Position numbers and translations under genes: made by a program. The notes under the pieces were generated by a model. That model was not told the origin of the DNA and did no database searches. It saw only the letters and a program-made list of their open reading frames with translations. From Sphingomonadales bacterium (lineage in GTDB: Bacteria; Pseudomonadota; Alphaproteobacteria; Sphingomonadales; Sphingomonadaceae), in assembly GCA_017302775.1 (NCBI GenBank), contig JAFLDC010000147.1:1-6827 (forward strand): a DNA stretch of 6,827 nucleotides. The letters run 5' to 3'. Of the stretch, positions 1 through 5,934 are shown piece after piece; position 1 is the stretch's first letter; each line of letters opens with the position of its first letter.

Positions 1-832
1 GATCCTCCTCGGCAAATTTCGACAGTACCGACCGATAGTGTTCAGTGGTACAGCGGCATCCGCGCGACAGGTCGCCAAGCGGCTGAACCCGTACCTCAGG
101 TTCGTCATGAAATAGTCGCCAGATCAGGGCCTCCAGCGACAGATCCGGGTCGACCAGTTCGTCATGTCGGATACTGCCCGCCAAAACCGCCACGTGTTCC
201 CATTCGGGATGGTCCATTCGCACATGCAGCCGCTCGCGCCCTTCTTCTCCTTCGGGAAGATGCTGAACCAGCAGCCCGCCGGCGGTGCACCCCGAGGTGT
301 CAGAACGCACCCCAACCCGGATCAATGTCGGCACTTGCTCCGACTGCGCAAAATAGCTTTCACAGGCTTCCGCCAGGGAGTTGCCTTCAAGCGGCACGAT
401 TCCCTGGTAACGTTGCCCGGTGCTTGCCAGATCAAAGGTGATGGCAAGGTATCCATCTTGGCCAAACAACCCGAACAGCGAAGGGTTTGCCCCCAACATG
501 GCAAAGCGCTCGGCATCGTGCCGGACGTAGCCCCGCAGCTCGCCGCCGCGGTAATCACATACCAGCAGATCTACCACACCACCCTTGGTCTGGGCCTGCA
601 TGGTTAGCTGCCCTTCTCCGTCCTTGAGCAGCGAACCGATCAGCGCGGTGAGCACCAGCGCTTCCGCCAGCAGGTGCTTGATCGGGACAGGGTAGTCGTG
701 CGCGGCCAGAATCGTGTGCAGTACCGGGCCAAGCCGGACCGCCCGTCCGCGCGCACCGCTTGCCGGCAGCGTACAGGCCAGAACCCGATCATACCCGGTT
801 TCGCCGGCCGGTATTTGATTCACGATGCTCAC
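1..832 (-). CDS. hslO: Hsp33 redox-regulated molecular chaperone (partial, 3' end beyond left edge)
   Basis: Hsp33 is a cytoplasmic holdase, inactive when reduced with zinc bound and switched on by oxidation and unfolding. The 277 readable codons have no stop. Family-typical stretches are seen around residues 142-166 (YQGIVPLEG, then [10 protein letters not shown]) and 184-194 ([11 protein letters not shown]). The first half of the zinc/redox switch, Cys-Arg-Cys, is at residues 259 and 261 (bases 50-58), in a GCRCTTEHY context. The second half (CXXC, about 30 residues later in the family) lies outside the window, so the switch cannot be confirmed as complete. The start is GTG at 830-832, sharing GTGA with the argF stop; another GTG three codons on (821-823) is possible. 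There is no strong Shine-Dalgarno, which fits translational coupling to argF. It is the last visible gene of argD-argF-hslO. Identity is secure; the exact start is less so. Confidence 0.93.
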   Translation of the reverse strand, partial: MSIVNQIPAGETGYDRVLACTLPASGARGRAVRLGPVLHTILAAHDYPVPIKHLLAEALVLTALIGSLLKDGEGQLTMQAQTKGGVVDLLVCDYRGGELRGYVRHDAERFAMLGANPSLFGLFGQDGYLAITFDLASTGQRYQGIVPLEGNSLAEACESYFAQSEQVPTLIRVGVRSDTSGCTAGGLLVQHLPEGEEGRERLHVRMDHPEWEHVAVLAGSIRHDELVDPDLSLEALIWRLFHDEPEVRVQPLGDLSRGCRCTTEHYRSVLSKFAEED

Positions 833-1755
833 AACTGGCCAAAGACCCAGCGCAGAATGGATTTCTGTGCGTGAATCCGATTTTCTGCTTCGTCCCATAC
901 TGCGGACTGCGGCCCATCGATCACCGTATCAGCCACTTCTTCACCGCGATGCGCCGGAAGGCAATGAAGAAACATTGCGCCCGCATTTGCGACCGCCATC
1001 AGCCGATCATCGACCTGGAATGGCGCCATAGCGGCCAATTTGTTGTGGGCATGGGCCTGTCCCATTGATACCCAGGTATCGGTGATCACCACATCCGCGC
1101 CTGCCGCCGCCTCAGCAGCATCGCGGTGCAGCGTGATTCGCGCGCCTGCAGCTTCGGCCGCCGCGATGTATGCCGGATCGGGTTCATAGCCCTGCGGCAC
1201 GCCATAGCGAACGTTGAACTTCATCAGCCCAGCCGCTTCGATAACAGAATTGAGCACGTTGTTGCCATCGCCCAGCCAAGCCACTTCCAATCCCGGCAGA
1301 GACTTTCCGCGCTCGACGATGGTCTGCAGGTCTGCGACGATCTGGCATGGGTGCGACCGGTCAGTCAGGCCGTTGATGACCGGCACGCTGGCATGAGCAG
1401 CCATCTCCTCAATCTTGGAGTGGTCATCGGTCCGGATCATGATCGCGTCGCACATCCGGCTGAGCACCCGCGCCGTGTCGGCAATGGCCTCCCCCCTGCC
1501 GAGCTGCGTGCTGCCGGCATCCAGCGTGATCGCCGACCCGCCCAATTGACGCATCGCGATGTCAAACGAAACACGGGTACGGGTAGAGTTCTTTTCGAAC
1601 ACCATCGCCAGGACATGCCCGGCCAGTGGAGCATCGCCATCCGGCGCGCCCTTTGGCACGCCGGCGCGATAGCCCTTGCGCTCAATCGCGTCGTTAATCA
1701 TCGCCGCAATGGCATTTCCGCCAGCGTCGGACAGCTCAATGAAGTTTCTGGTCAT
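829..1755 (-). CDS. argF: Ornithine carbamoyltransferase
   Basis: Transfers the carbamoyl group of carbamoyl phosphate to ornithine, giving citrulline, the sixth step of arginine synthesis, in the cytoplasm. At 308 residues it has the usual family length. Motifs visible in order: the carbamoyl-phosphate loop STRTRVSF (57-64), HPCQ (135-138), the ornithine-contacting region with Asp226 and SMGQ (230-233), and [11 protein letters not shown] (264-274) with the catalytic-region Cys265. No key residue appears missing. The ATG at 1753-1755 shares its A with the argD stop (TGATG), a typical coupled start, and the stop overlaps the hslO GTG. A catabolic OTC (arcB) is possible on sequence alone, but the argD neighbour favours the anabolic enzyme. 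Confidence 0.96.
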   Translation of the reverse strand: MTRNFIELSDAGGNAIAAMINDAIERKGYRAGVPKGAPDGDAPLAGHVLAMVFEKNSTRTRVSFDIAMRQLGGSAITLDAGSTQLGRGEAIADTARVLSRMCDAIMIRTDDHSKIEEMAAHASVPVINGLTDRSHPCQIVADLQTIVERGKSLPGLEVAWLGDGNNVLNSVIEAAGLMKFNVRYGVPQGYEPDPAYIAAAEAAGARITLHRDAAEAAAGADVVITDTWVSMGQAHAHNKLAAMAPFQVDDRLMAVANAGAMFLHCLPAHRGEEVADTVIDGPQSAVWDEAENRIHAQKSILRWVFGQL

Positions 1756-2945
1756 CAGTCCGCAGGCTCCGTGGCGTAACTCGCCGCACCGGCGGAGAGC
1801 TTCTCAAAGAACTCATCAATGTGACTGTCATCAATCACCAGCGGCGGGACGAGCCGCAAGGTGTTGTCACCCGCCGCCACCGTCAGCAGTTGATGATTGT
1901 CCCGCAAATGCGCGACCAGCCCGCGGGGTTCACTCTTGAGCTTGATGCCCAGCATCAACCCCATCCCCCGCACGCTTTCGAACAGCTCCGGGTAGTTGCC
2001 GATGAACTGTTCCAGCCGGCCGCGCAGGCGCTCCGCCTTGGCTCGAACCCCGGCGAGAAATTCATCGTTACCCACTGCATCAAGCACGGCTTCGCCGGCA
2101 GCCATAGCCAAGGGGTTGCCGCCATAGGTGGAGCCATGCGCGCCGATCACCATGCCGCGCGCAGCCTGTTCGGTGGCGAGGCAGGCGCCGATCGGGAACC
2201 CGCCGCCGAGCCCCTTGGCGGTCGCGACCACATCAGGCACGATCCCGTATTGCTCATAAGCGTACAGAGTACCCGTACGGGCGACCCCGCACTGAACCTC
2301 ATCGAGGGCGAGCAGCAGGCCATGCTGATCGGCCAGCGCACGCAGGCCTTGCATAAATTCCTGCGACGCGGGGCGGATGCCGCCCTCACCCTGAACCGGT
2401 TCAACGAGGAACCCTGCCGTATTTGGTCCGATAGCCGCCTTTGCGCCTTCCAGATCGTCGAAATCGACATACTGGAACCCCGGCAACAGCGGCAGGAAGC
2501 CTTTGTGCATCTTTTCCTGGTTGGAAGCACTGATCGTCGCCATCGTCCGGCCGTGAAAGGCATTGCGGAAGGTAATGATCTCAAACTTGTGATCATCGCC
2601 AACGTGCTGATGGTAGGCTCGCACCGTTTTGATCGCGCATTCGACCGCTTCGGCGCCCGAGTTGGTGAAAAAGACCGTATCGGCAAATGTCAGGTCAACC
2701 AGGCGCTGCGCCAGCTTTTCCCCCTGGGGGCTGCCATACAGATTGGATACGTGCATCAGGGTTGCGGCCTGCTGCTGAATGGCCCCGATCAGGCCCTGAT
2801 GCGAATGGCCCAGAAGGTTGACCGCGATGCCAGCGGCGAAATCCAGGTATCGACGGCCATCCTCCCCGATCAGATGGCAGTGGTCGCCACGCACCGGCCG
2901 GAAGCCGCAGCGGGGATAGACTGGCATGAGCGGGGTAATCGACAT
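1755..2945 (-). CDS. argD: Acetylornithine aminotransferase (PLP-dependent, class III)
   Basis: Converts N-acetylglutamate semialdehyde and glutamate to N-acetylornithine and 2-oxoglutarate in arginine synthesis. Some ArgD enzymes also serve the lysine pathway as succinyl-diaminopimelate aminotransferase, which cannot be decided here. With the ATG at 2943-2945 the protein has 396 residues, normal for the family. Class-III transaminase marks: NSGAEA (95-100, cofactor phosphate), FHGRT (130-134), DEVQ (215-218, Asp215 for the pyridine nitrogen), [13 protein letters not shown] with Schiff-base Lys244, STYGGNPLA (272-280), and Arg364 in LRLVPPL as the likely carboxylate contact. The reading frame is open for 17 more codons upstream, but that stretch overlaps the edge of a hairpin and looks non-coding. 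AAGGA at 2954-2958 lies 8 bases before the chosen ATG. First gene of the argD-argF-hslO operon. Confidence 0.96.
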   Translation of the reverse strand: MSITPLMPVYPRCGFRPVRGDHCHLIGEDGRRYLDFAAGIAVNLLGHSHQGLIGAIQQQAATLMHVSNLYGSPQGEKLAQRLVDLTFADTVFFTNSGAEAVECAIKTVRAYHQHVGDDHKFEIITFRNAFHGRTMATISASNQEKMHKGFLPLLPGFQYVDFDDLEGAKAAIGPNTAGFLVEPVQGEGGIRPASQEFMQGLRALADQHGLLLALDEVQCGVARTGTLYAYEQYGIVPDVVATAKGLGGGFPIGACLATEQAARGMVIGAHGSTYGGNPLAMAAGEAVLDAVGNDEFLAGVRAKAERLRGRLEQFIGNYPELFESVRGMGLMLGIKLKSEPRGLVAHLRDNHQLLTVAAGDNTLRLVPPLVIDDSHIDEFFEKLSAGAASYATEPAD

Positions 2946-2953
2946 GGAATGCT

Positions 2954-2958
2954 TCCTT
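2954..2958 (-). promoter_or_regulatory. Ribosome binding site of argD
   Basis: AAGGA on the minus strand, 8 bases before the ATG at 2945. It decides between this start and the longer open frame reaching 2996, whose upstream ATG has no comparable site. Confidence 0.7.
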
Positions 2959-2993
2959 CGCTTCAATAAGAAAATGCTGGAAATCGCAAACGA

Positions 2994-3025
2994 CAAATGG
3001 CGGCCCCGGAAAGGACCGCCATTTG
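2994..3025 (-). terminator. Probable intrinsic terminator after the cold-shock gene
   Basis: Perfect 10-base inverted repeat: arms 2994-3003 and 3016-3025 (CAAATGGCGG / CCGCCATTTG) with a 12-base loop. Two further C-G pairs are possible inside the loop. On the minus strand it starts 57 bases after the stop of the cold-shock gene, and the sequence after the stem is T-rich but interrupted (TCGTTTGCGATTTC), so termination may be imperfect. It sits 49 bases before the argD start and probably separates the two transcription units. The hairpin is directly seen; its role is inferred. Confidence 0.6.
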
Positions 3026-3081
3026 CGCGTATTTAGGCTTTCGCAAGCTGCGGGGCAATCCCGAAGCTACTGCGGACCGGA

Positions 3082-3822
3082 TCAATCCTGACGCGGCACC
3101 AGGTTGACCGCCGAGTACTTGCCTCGTCGATCGACCTCAATGTCGAATTCAAGCCGATCGCCTTCGTTAAGGCCCGACATACCCGACCGCTCGACCGCGC
3201 TGATGTGCACAAATGCATCAGGCTGGCCGTCATCACGCGTGATGAAACCGAAGCCCTTCATCGAATTAAAGAACTTGACCGTTCCCGTCGCGCGTTCACC
3301 CGTCAGCTGACGCTGCGGAGCTTCCTGGCGCTTTTCGACTGCGATGACATCGCCCACCACTTCGAGCTCGCTGGCAGAAACCTTACCGCCGCGATCAACC
3401 AGCTGAAACTTCAGCTGCTGACCTTCCGCGAGGCCTTCAAGCCCGGCGCGTTCAACCGCGCTGATATGGACGAAAACATCTTCTCCGCCCTGATCCTGCT
3501 GAATGAACCCGAAGCCTTTGGCAGAATTGAAAAACTTTACCGTACCCGAACCTTCGCCGACGACCTGGGCGGGCATTCCGCCGCCGCCGCCGCGGCCGCC
3601 ACCGAAGCCGCCGCCACTACGACCACCGCCATAGCCGCCGCCACCGCCAAAGCCGCCACGGTCACCGCCGTAGCCGCCGCCACGCTGACCGCCACCACCA
3701 AACCGGTCGCCGCCCCCGAAACGGTCGCCGCCGCCACCACCAGCGAATGGATCGAACGAATCCTCCCCGAAACCATCCCGCTTGTCGCGTCCACGGCCGC
3801 GACGCCCTCTATCAAAACCCAT
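3082..3822 (-). CDS. Double cold-shock-domain protein with Gly/Arg-rich N-terminal tail
   Basis: Nucleic-acid-binding protein of the CspA family, expected to bind single-stranded RNA or DNA and to act as an RNA chaperone. Of 246 residues, about 1-82 form a basic then glycine-rich tail (GRRGRGRDKR, then repeats such as GGDRFGG and RGG-like steps). Cold-shock domain 1 spans about 91-157, with RNP1 KGFGFI (102-107) and RNP2 VFVHIS (116-121). A linker follows, then domain 2 at about 178-244, with RNP1 KGFGFI (189-194) and RNP2 AFVHIS (203-208). The two domains are clearly similar, as after a tandem duplication. The ATG at 3820-3822 has AGAGG only 3 bases upstream and AAGG 13 bases upstream. Met83 (ATG at 3574-3576) could be a second start giving a tail-less 164-residue protein. 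The gene reads away from the divergent region and ends before a probable terminator. I recall similar tailed proteins in sphingomonads; the role of the tail is unknown to me. Confidence 0.92.
   Translation of the reverse strand: MGFDRGRRGRGRDKRDGFGEDSFDPFAGGGGGDRFGGGDRFGGGGQRGGGYGGDRGGFGGGGGYGGGRSGGGFGGGRGGGGGMPAQVVGEGSGTVKFFNSAKGFGFIQQDQGGEDVFVHISAVERAGLEGLAEGQQLKFQLVDRGGKVSASELEVVGDVIAVEKRQEAPQRQLTGERATGTVKFFNSMKGFGFITRDDGQPDAFVHISAVERSGMSGLNEGDRLEFDIEVDRRGKYSAVNLVPRQD
3577..3744 (-). repeat. Low-complexity glycine-codon tract within the cold-shock gene
   Basis: Encodes residues 27-82 of the cold-shock protein, mostly GGN codons broken by Arg, Asp, Phe, Tyr, Gln and Ser. On the plus strand this appears as imperfect GCC/CCG repeats, including five uninterrupted CCG units at 3578-3592 and near-copies of GGTCGCCGCC. 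Such tracts can change length by replication slippage and create long meaningless open frames on the other strand. Confidence 0.8.
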
Positions 3823-3945
3823 AAACCTCTTCGTACCTTCGCTTCGCCCCTAGCAATACCGCCCGGCGGCGCGGACGAATCGCACCGGACGACAGGGCAT
3901 GGCACCGCGCCGGTCCCTACTCTGCATTTTCAGGCATATCGCAAT

Positions 3946-3954
3946 TTATCCACA
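3946..3954 (+). promoter_or_regulatory. Perfect consensus DnaA box (TTATCCACA)
   Basis: Exact match to the strong DnaA-binding consensus, in an A+T-rich patch of an otherwise GC-rich intergenic region. It overlaps the weak -35-like element proposed for the cold-shock gene. No cluster of further boxes was seen, so it is not an origin; DnaA-linked regulation of a flanking promoter is one possibility, and chance is another. Confidence 0.35.
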
Positions 3955-4016
3955 ATGGCGAACGGATTCCTTCCGCTGCCGCAGAGCGCTGCGCCGGGCT
4001 GGCCCAAGTGTGACAT

Positions 4017-4110
4017 TTCTGCCAACAGAAGCGGGACTGTTAGCCCGCGTTGAACCAAATCGCGCTGGCAAGCCCAGCGCCGTACTTGCCAGCACCCAAA
4101 CGCCTTGGCA
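4017..4110 (+). promoter_or_regulatory. Chain of inverted repeats in the leader of the DUF442 gene, two mutually exclusive
   Basis: Perfect repeats read from the sequence: TTCTG/CAGAA (4017-4021, 4026-4030); GCGGG/CCCGC (4031-4035, 4044-4048, extendable by two pairs across a bulged A); GCGCTGG/CCAGCGC (4062-4068, 4074-4080, 5-base loop); GCTGGCAAG/CTTGCCAGC (4064-4072, 4085-4093, 12-base loop). The last two share bases 4064-4068, so only one can form at a time. A fifth, TGCCA/TGGCA (4087-4091, 4106-4110), competes with the fourth. The layout resembles a structured mRNA leader, but no known class was recognised and transcription start is unknown. Confidence 0.3.
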
Positions 4111-4120
4111 GAGCGGCCGC

Positions 4121-4126
4121 GAGGAG
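4121..4126 (+). promoter_or_regulatory. Ribosome binding site of the DUF442 gene
   Basis: GAGGAG, 8 bases before the ATG at 4135. It decides the start: the frame is open from an ATG at 4105, but that start would place this site inside the coding region. Confidence 0.75.
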
Positions 4127-4134
4127 ATTTGCCC

Positions 4135-4566
4135 ATGTTCCGCCAGCTGAATGATCGCATCTTTGCCAGTCCGCAGATAGGATTGGCGGAAGTGGCAGAA
4201 GCTGCTGCCATGGGCATCGGGCTGATCATTAACAACCGGCCCGAGCAGGAAAGCGACGATCAGACGCCCGGCGCTGCGATCGAAGCAGCAGCGCACGCCG
4301 CCGGTATCAGCTACGTCGCCATTCCAGTCACGCATGCTGGATTTTCCGAAGGGCAGGTCAAGGCGATGATGGCAGCGCTGGCCGCGACCGATGCATCGGT
4401 CCTCGCCTATTGCCGGTCAGGCACCCGCTCCACGCTGCTCTGGGCGCTGGCCGAAGCATCATCGGGCGCTGACCCTGAAGAACTGACAACAATGGCCCGC
4501 CAGGCCGGCTACGATCTCGCCCCGATCCGGGCGATGCTTGATGTGCTGGCTGCCAGGCAAGACTGA
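4135..4566 (+). CDS. DUF442 / TIGR01244-type phosphatase-fold, sulfurtransferase-like protein
   Basis: Small cytoplasmic protein of 143 residues, the usual size for a stand-alone domain of this family. Recognised by an N-terminal FRQLNDRIFASPQI-like opening, the INNRPEQE motif (32-39), IPVTHAGFSE (63-72) and the loop YCRSGTRS around Cys93 to Arg98. That loop has CX4R spacing, as in rhodanese sulfurtransferases, rather than the CX5R of classical protein tyrosine phosphatases. Family members occur alone or fused to the persulfide dioxygenase-like domain of Blh proteins, and several are linked to sulfide handling; neither a dioxygenase nor a sulfide:quinone reductase gene is visible here. The substrate cannot be assigned. 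It is followed after 9 bases by the small membrane protein gene and is probably the first gene of that operon. Confidence 0.82.
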   Translation: MFRQLNDRIFASPQIGLAEVAEAAAMGIGLIINNRPEQESDDQTPGAAIEAAAHAAGISYVAIPVTHAGFSEGQVKAMMAALAATDASVLAYCRSGTRSTLLWALAEASSGADPEELTTMARQAGYDLAPIRAMLDVLAARQD

Positions 4567-4575
4567 ACGCAGGCC

Positions 4576-4986
4576 GTGCTACCTTTATTGGTTCAGTTCG
4601 CGGCATCGCTGGCGGCGATTTTGGCGTTGGCAGGTGCGGCCAGGTGGATGGGCCTCGGACAAGATGTACGTTTGCGGGATGAAAGCCATGCCAGACAATT
4701 GGCCAATGCAGCGGTGAGCGATTTCGAAGCAGCAAGTTTGACGCTGGATCGGGCACGGACCGGGGCGCTGCTGCGTGATGGCAATGGCAGGGTGATGCTG
4801 CTGCGCCGCCACGGCGCACATTTTGCGGCACGCCTGCTGGATAACCATGCCTTCGCACGGCTCGACCGCAACTTCCTGACGATTGGAACCGGGGAAACTG
4901 CTTTCGGCAGCGTCACCCTGGATTTGGGCGATCAGGCGCAGGTCTGGGCCAGCAGTTTTCGCCGTCTTGAAGGCCGCTTGCCATGA
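4576..4986 (+). CDS. Small membrane-anchored protein of unknown function
   Basis: I do not recognise a named family. The product is about 136 residues. Residues 2-22 are one hydrophobic segment (VQFAASLAAILALAGAA core), followed by a basic stretch (Arg23, Arg32, Arg34) and a soluble domain of about 100 residues. The N-terminus lacks the positive charges of a signal peptide, so a membrane anchor with a cytoplasmic C-terminal domain is more likely than secretion (inference). The soluble part has a regular pattern (SDFEAASLTLDRA, then GALLRDGNGRVMLLRR, then FAARLL) suggesting a helix followed by beta strands. The start is uncertain: GTG at 4576 with weak AGG just before it, or TTG at 4588; no ATG occurs before 4648. 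The stop overlaps the hydroxylase ATG (ATGA), a strong sign of co-translation and perhaps a shared task. Confidence 0.75.
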   Translation: MLPLLVQFAASLAAILALAGAARWMGLGQDVRLRDESHARQLANAAVSDFEAASLTLDRARTGALLRDGNGRVMLLRRHGAHFAARLLDNHAFARLDRNFLTIGTGETAFGSVTLDLGDQAQVWASSFRRLEGRLP

Positions 4987-5882
4987 AACCAGGGTTCGAT
5001 CCGGTGACTTACGCGGTTCCGGCATTTATTCTGCTCGTCCTGATCGAGATGATCTGGGCGGCACGGAAGTCTCCCAACAGTTATGAACCACGCGATACGC
5101 TGGCTTCCCTGGCGATGGGGCTAGGCAGTACGGTGATCGGAGCACTGACTGGCGGCTTGATCGGCCTGCTCTACTGGTGGGTCCATCAGTTCCGTCTGTT
5201 CGACATCGGCTGGGCGTGGTGGGCTTGGGGACTTTGTTTCGTCCTTGATGATATGGCCTATTACTGGTTTCATCGGGCTGCGCATCGAATCCGCTGGATG
5301 TGGGCCAGCCACGTCAATCACCACTCCAGCCAGCACTACAACCTGTCGACCGCGCTGCGGCAAACCTGGACGGGTACCATTGCGCTGGGCTTTCTGTTCC
5401 GCGCGCCGCTCGTTCTGATTGGGTTTGATCCCGCTATGATCGCGTTCTGCGCCGGACTGAACCTGATCTACCAGTTCTGGTTTCATACCGAGGCGATCCG
5501 AAAATGCCCGCGCTGGTTCGAAGCGGTCTTCAACACGCCCAGTCACCACCGCGTTCACCACGCCACCAATCCGCTCTATCTCGATCGCAATTACGCGGGC
5601 GTATTCATCGTTTGGGATCGACTGTTCGGCACATTCCAGCCCGAGGTGGAGGCTCACCCCGTCCACTACGGGATTGTCAAGCAACTCGGCAGCTTTAACC
5701 TGTTGTGGATCGCATTCCATGAATGGGCCGGCATTGCGCGCGATGCCTGGAACGCCCCATGGGGCAGCAAGCTGGGGTATTTATGGCGACCGCCAGGCTG
5801 GACCCACGACGGCAGCCGCGACACCTCCGATATGATCCGCGAACGCTGGCTGGCGCGGGATCAGGCAGTTTCCAGCGAATAG
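4983..5882 (+). CDS. Sterol desaturase / fatty acid hydroxylase family membrane enzyme, alkylglycerol monooxygenase-like
   Basis: Integral-membrane non-haem di-iron oxygenase of the fatty acid hydroxylase superfamily. The histidine boxes are complete: HX3H (His97, His101), HX2HH (His110, His113, His114) and HX2HH (His189, His192, His193), with additional His168 in QFWFHTE. The wording around the boxes (YYWFHRAAH, HHSSQHYNLSTALRQ, NTPSHHRVHHATN, NYAGVFIVWDRLFGTF) is close to what I recall for alkylglycerol monooxygenase rather than plant or yeast sterol C5-desaturases. Hydrophobic segments lie near residues 9-26, 44-68, 76-96, 133-150 and 152-167. At 299 residues it matches bacterial members. 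Its ATG overlaps the stop of the small membrane protein, with GAAGG 9 bases upstream. Likely chemistry is hydroxylation of a lipid-like C-H bond; bacterial substrates are largely unassigned, and a carotenoid role (CrtG-like) is an alternative. Confidence 0.9.
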   Translation: MKPGFDPVTYAVPAFILLVLIEMIWAARKSPNSYEPRDTLASLAMGLGSTVIGALTGGLIGLLYWWVHQFRLFDIGWAWWAWGLCFVLDDMAYYWFHRAAHRIRWMWASHVNHHSSQHYNLSTALRQTWTGTIALGFLFRAPLVLIGFDPAMIAFCAGLNLIYQFWFHTEAIRKCPRWFEAVFNTPSHHRVHHATNPLYLDRNYAGVFIVWDRLFGTFQPEVEAHPVHYGIVKQLGSFNLLWIAFHEWAGIARDAWNAPWGSKLGYLWRPPGWTHDGSRDTSDMIRERWLARDQAVSSE

Positions 5883-5894
5883 CGTTGCAGCCGC

Positions 5895-5910
5895 TTAATC
5901 GATTGATTAA
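5895..5910. repeat. A+T-rich inverted repeat TTAATC-GATT-GATTAA, possible operator
   Basis: Two perfect 6-base arms separated by 4 bases, centred in the 52-base gap between the hydroxylase stop and the GMC oxidoreductase start, 10 bases before that gene's GAGGAG. It contrasts sharply with the GC-rich surroundings. Size and symmetry suit a dimeric repressor site or part of a promoter. The arms are too short and A+T-rich for a convincing terminator. Confidence 0.35.
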
Positions 5911-5920
5911 CTCGCACAGC

Positions 5921-5926
5921 GAGGAG
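5921..5926 (+). promoter_or_regulatory. Ribosome binding site of the GMC oxidoreductase gene
   Basis: GAGGAG, 8 bases before the ATG at 5935, the same site and spacing as for the DUF442 gene. It supports the chosen start, which also places the FAD-binding motif at residues 10-15 as expected. Confidence 0.75.
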
Positions 5927-5934
5927 TGGCGATC

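Larger units (their letters stand above)
3823..4134. other. Divergent intergenic region between the cold-shock gene and the DUF442 gene
   Basis: 312 bases with no gene I can support, expected to carry the promoters of both flanking genes. Minus-strand side: an A+T-rich patch near 3923-3958 contains a DnaA-box match and a weak promoter-like pair (TTGTGG at 3950-3955, 17 bases, TGAAAA at 3927-3932; the latter matches the -10 consensus at only 3 of 6 positions). The cold-shock mRNA leader would then be roughly 90-100 bases. Three CGAAG copies (minus strand) lie at 3829-3846, just before the cold-shock start. Plus-strand side: a chain of inverted repeats at 4017-4110 precedes the DUF442 ribosome site. 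No tRNA or known riboswitch was recognised. Confidence 0.6.

Noticed and set aside
124..558. Two minus-strand open frames (124-315 and 322-558) in the Hsp33 region
   Set aside because: They are in a different frame from the continuous hslO reading frame, which carries the family motifs and the CXC pair.
1126..1779. 217-residue plus-strand open frame opposite argF
   Set aside because: Antisense shadow of a gene with all its catalytic motifs intact.
1821..2969. 382-residue open frame on the plus strand, opposite argD
   Set aside because: It lies antisense to a fully motif-supported argD, has low-complexity composition typical of a GC-rich shadow frame, and resembles no family I know.
2946..2996. 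17-codon N-terminal extension of argD
   Set aside because: It would start inside the terminator stem, adds residues unlike ArgD N-termini, and the ribosome site at 2954-2958 serves the ATG at 2945.
3578..3592. CCG trinucleotide repeat as a phase-variable tract
   Set aside because: The unit is a whole codon, so slippage would not shift the frame; it simply encodes glycines in the tail.
3946..3954. Replication origin suggested by the DnaA box
   Set aside because: Only one box was found, with no box cluster, unwinding-type repeats, or replication genes such as dnaA, parAB, hemE or rep nearby.
3205..4053. 282-residue plus-strand open frame with an Ala/Thr-rich middle
   Set aside because: The Ala/Thr repeat is the reverse reading of the glycine codons of the cold-shock gene; no ribosome site or recognisable domain.
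4105..4134. 10-codon N-terminal extension of the DUF442 protein
   Set aside because: GAGGAG at 4121-4126 correctly precedes the ATG at 4135, and family members begin near FRQL.
4564..4578. Stop-codon readthrough fusing the DUF442 protein to the membrane protein (TGA at 4564 is in the same frame as the next gene)
   Set aside because: Same-frame adjacency happens one time in three by chance; a hydrophobic N-terminal segment after a soluble domain and a separate GTG start are better explained as two genes.
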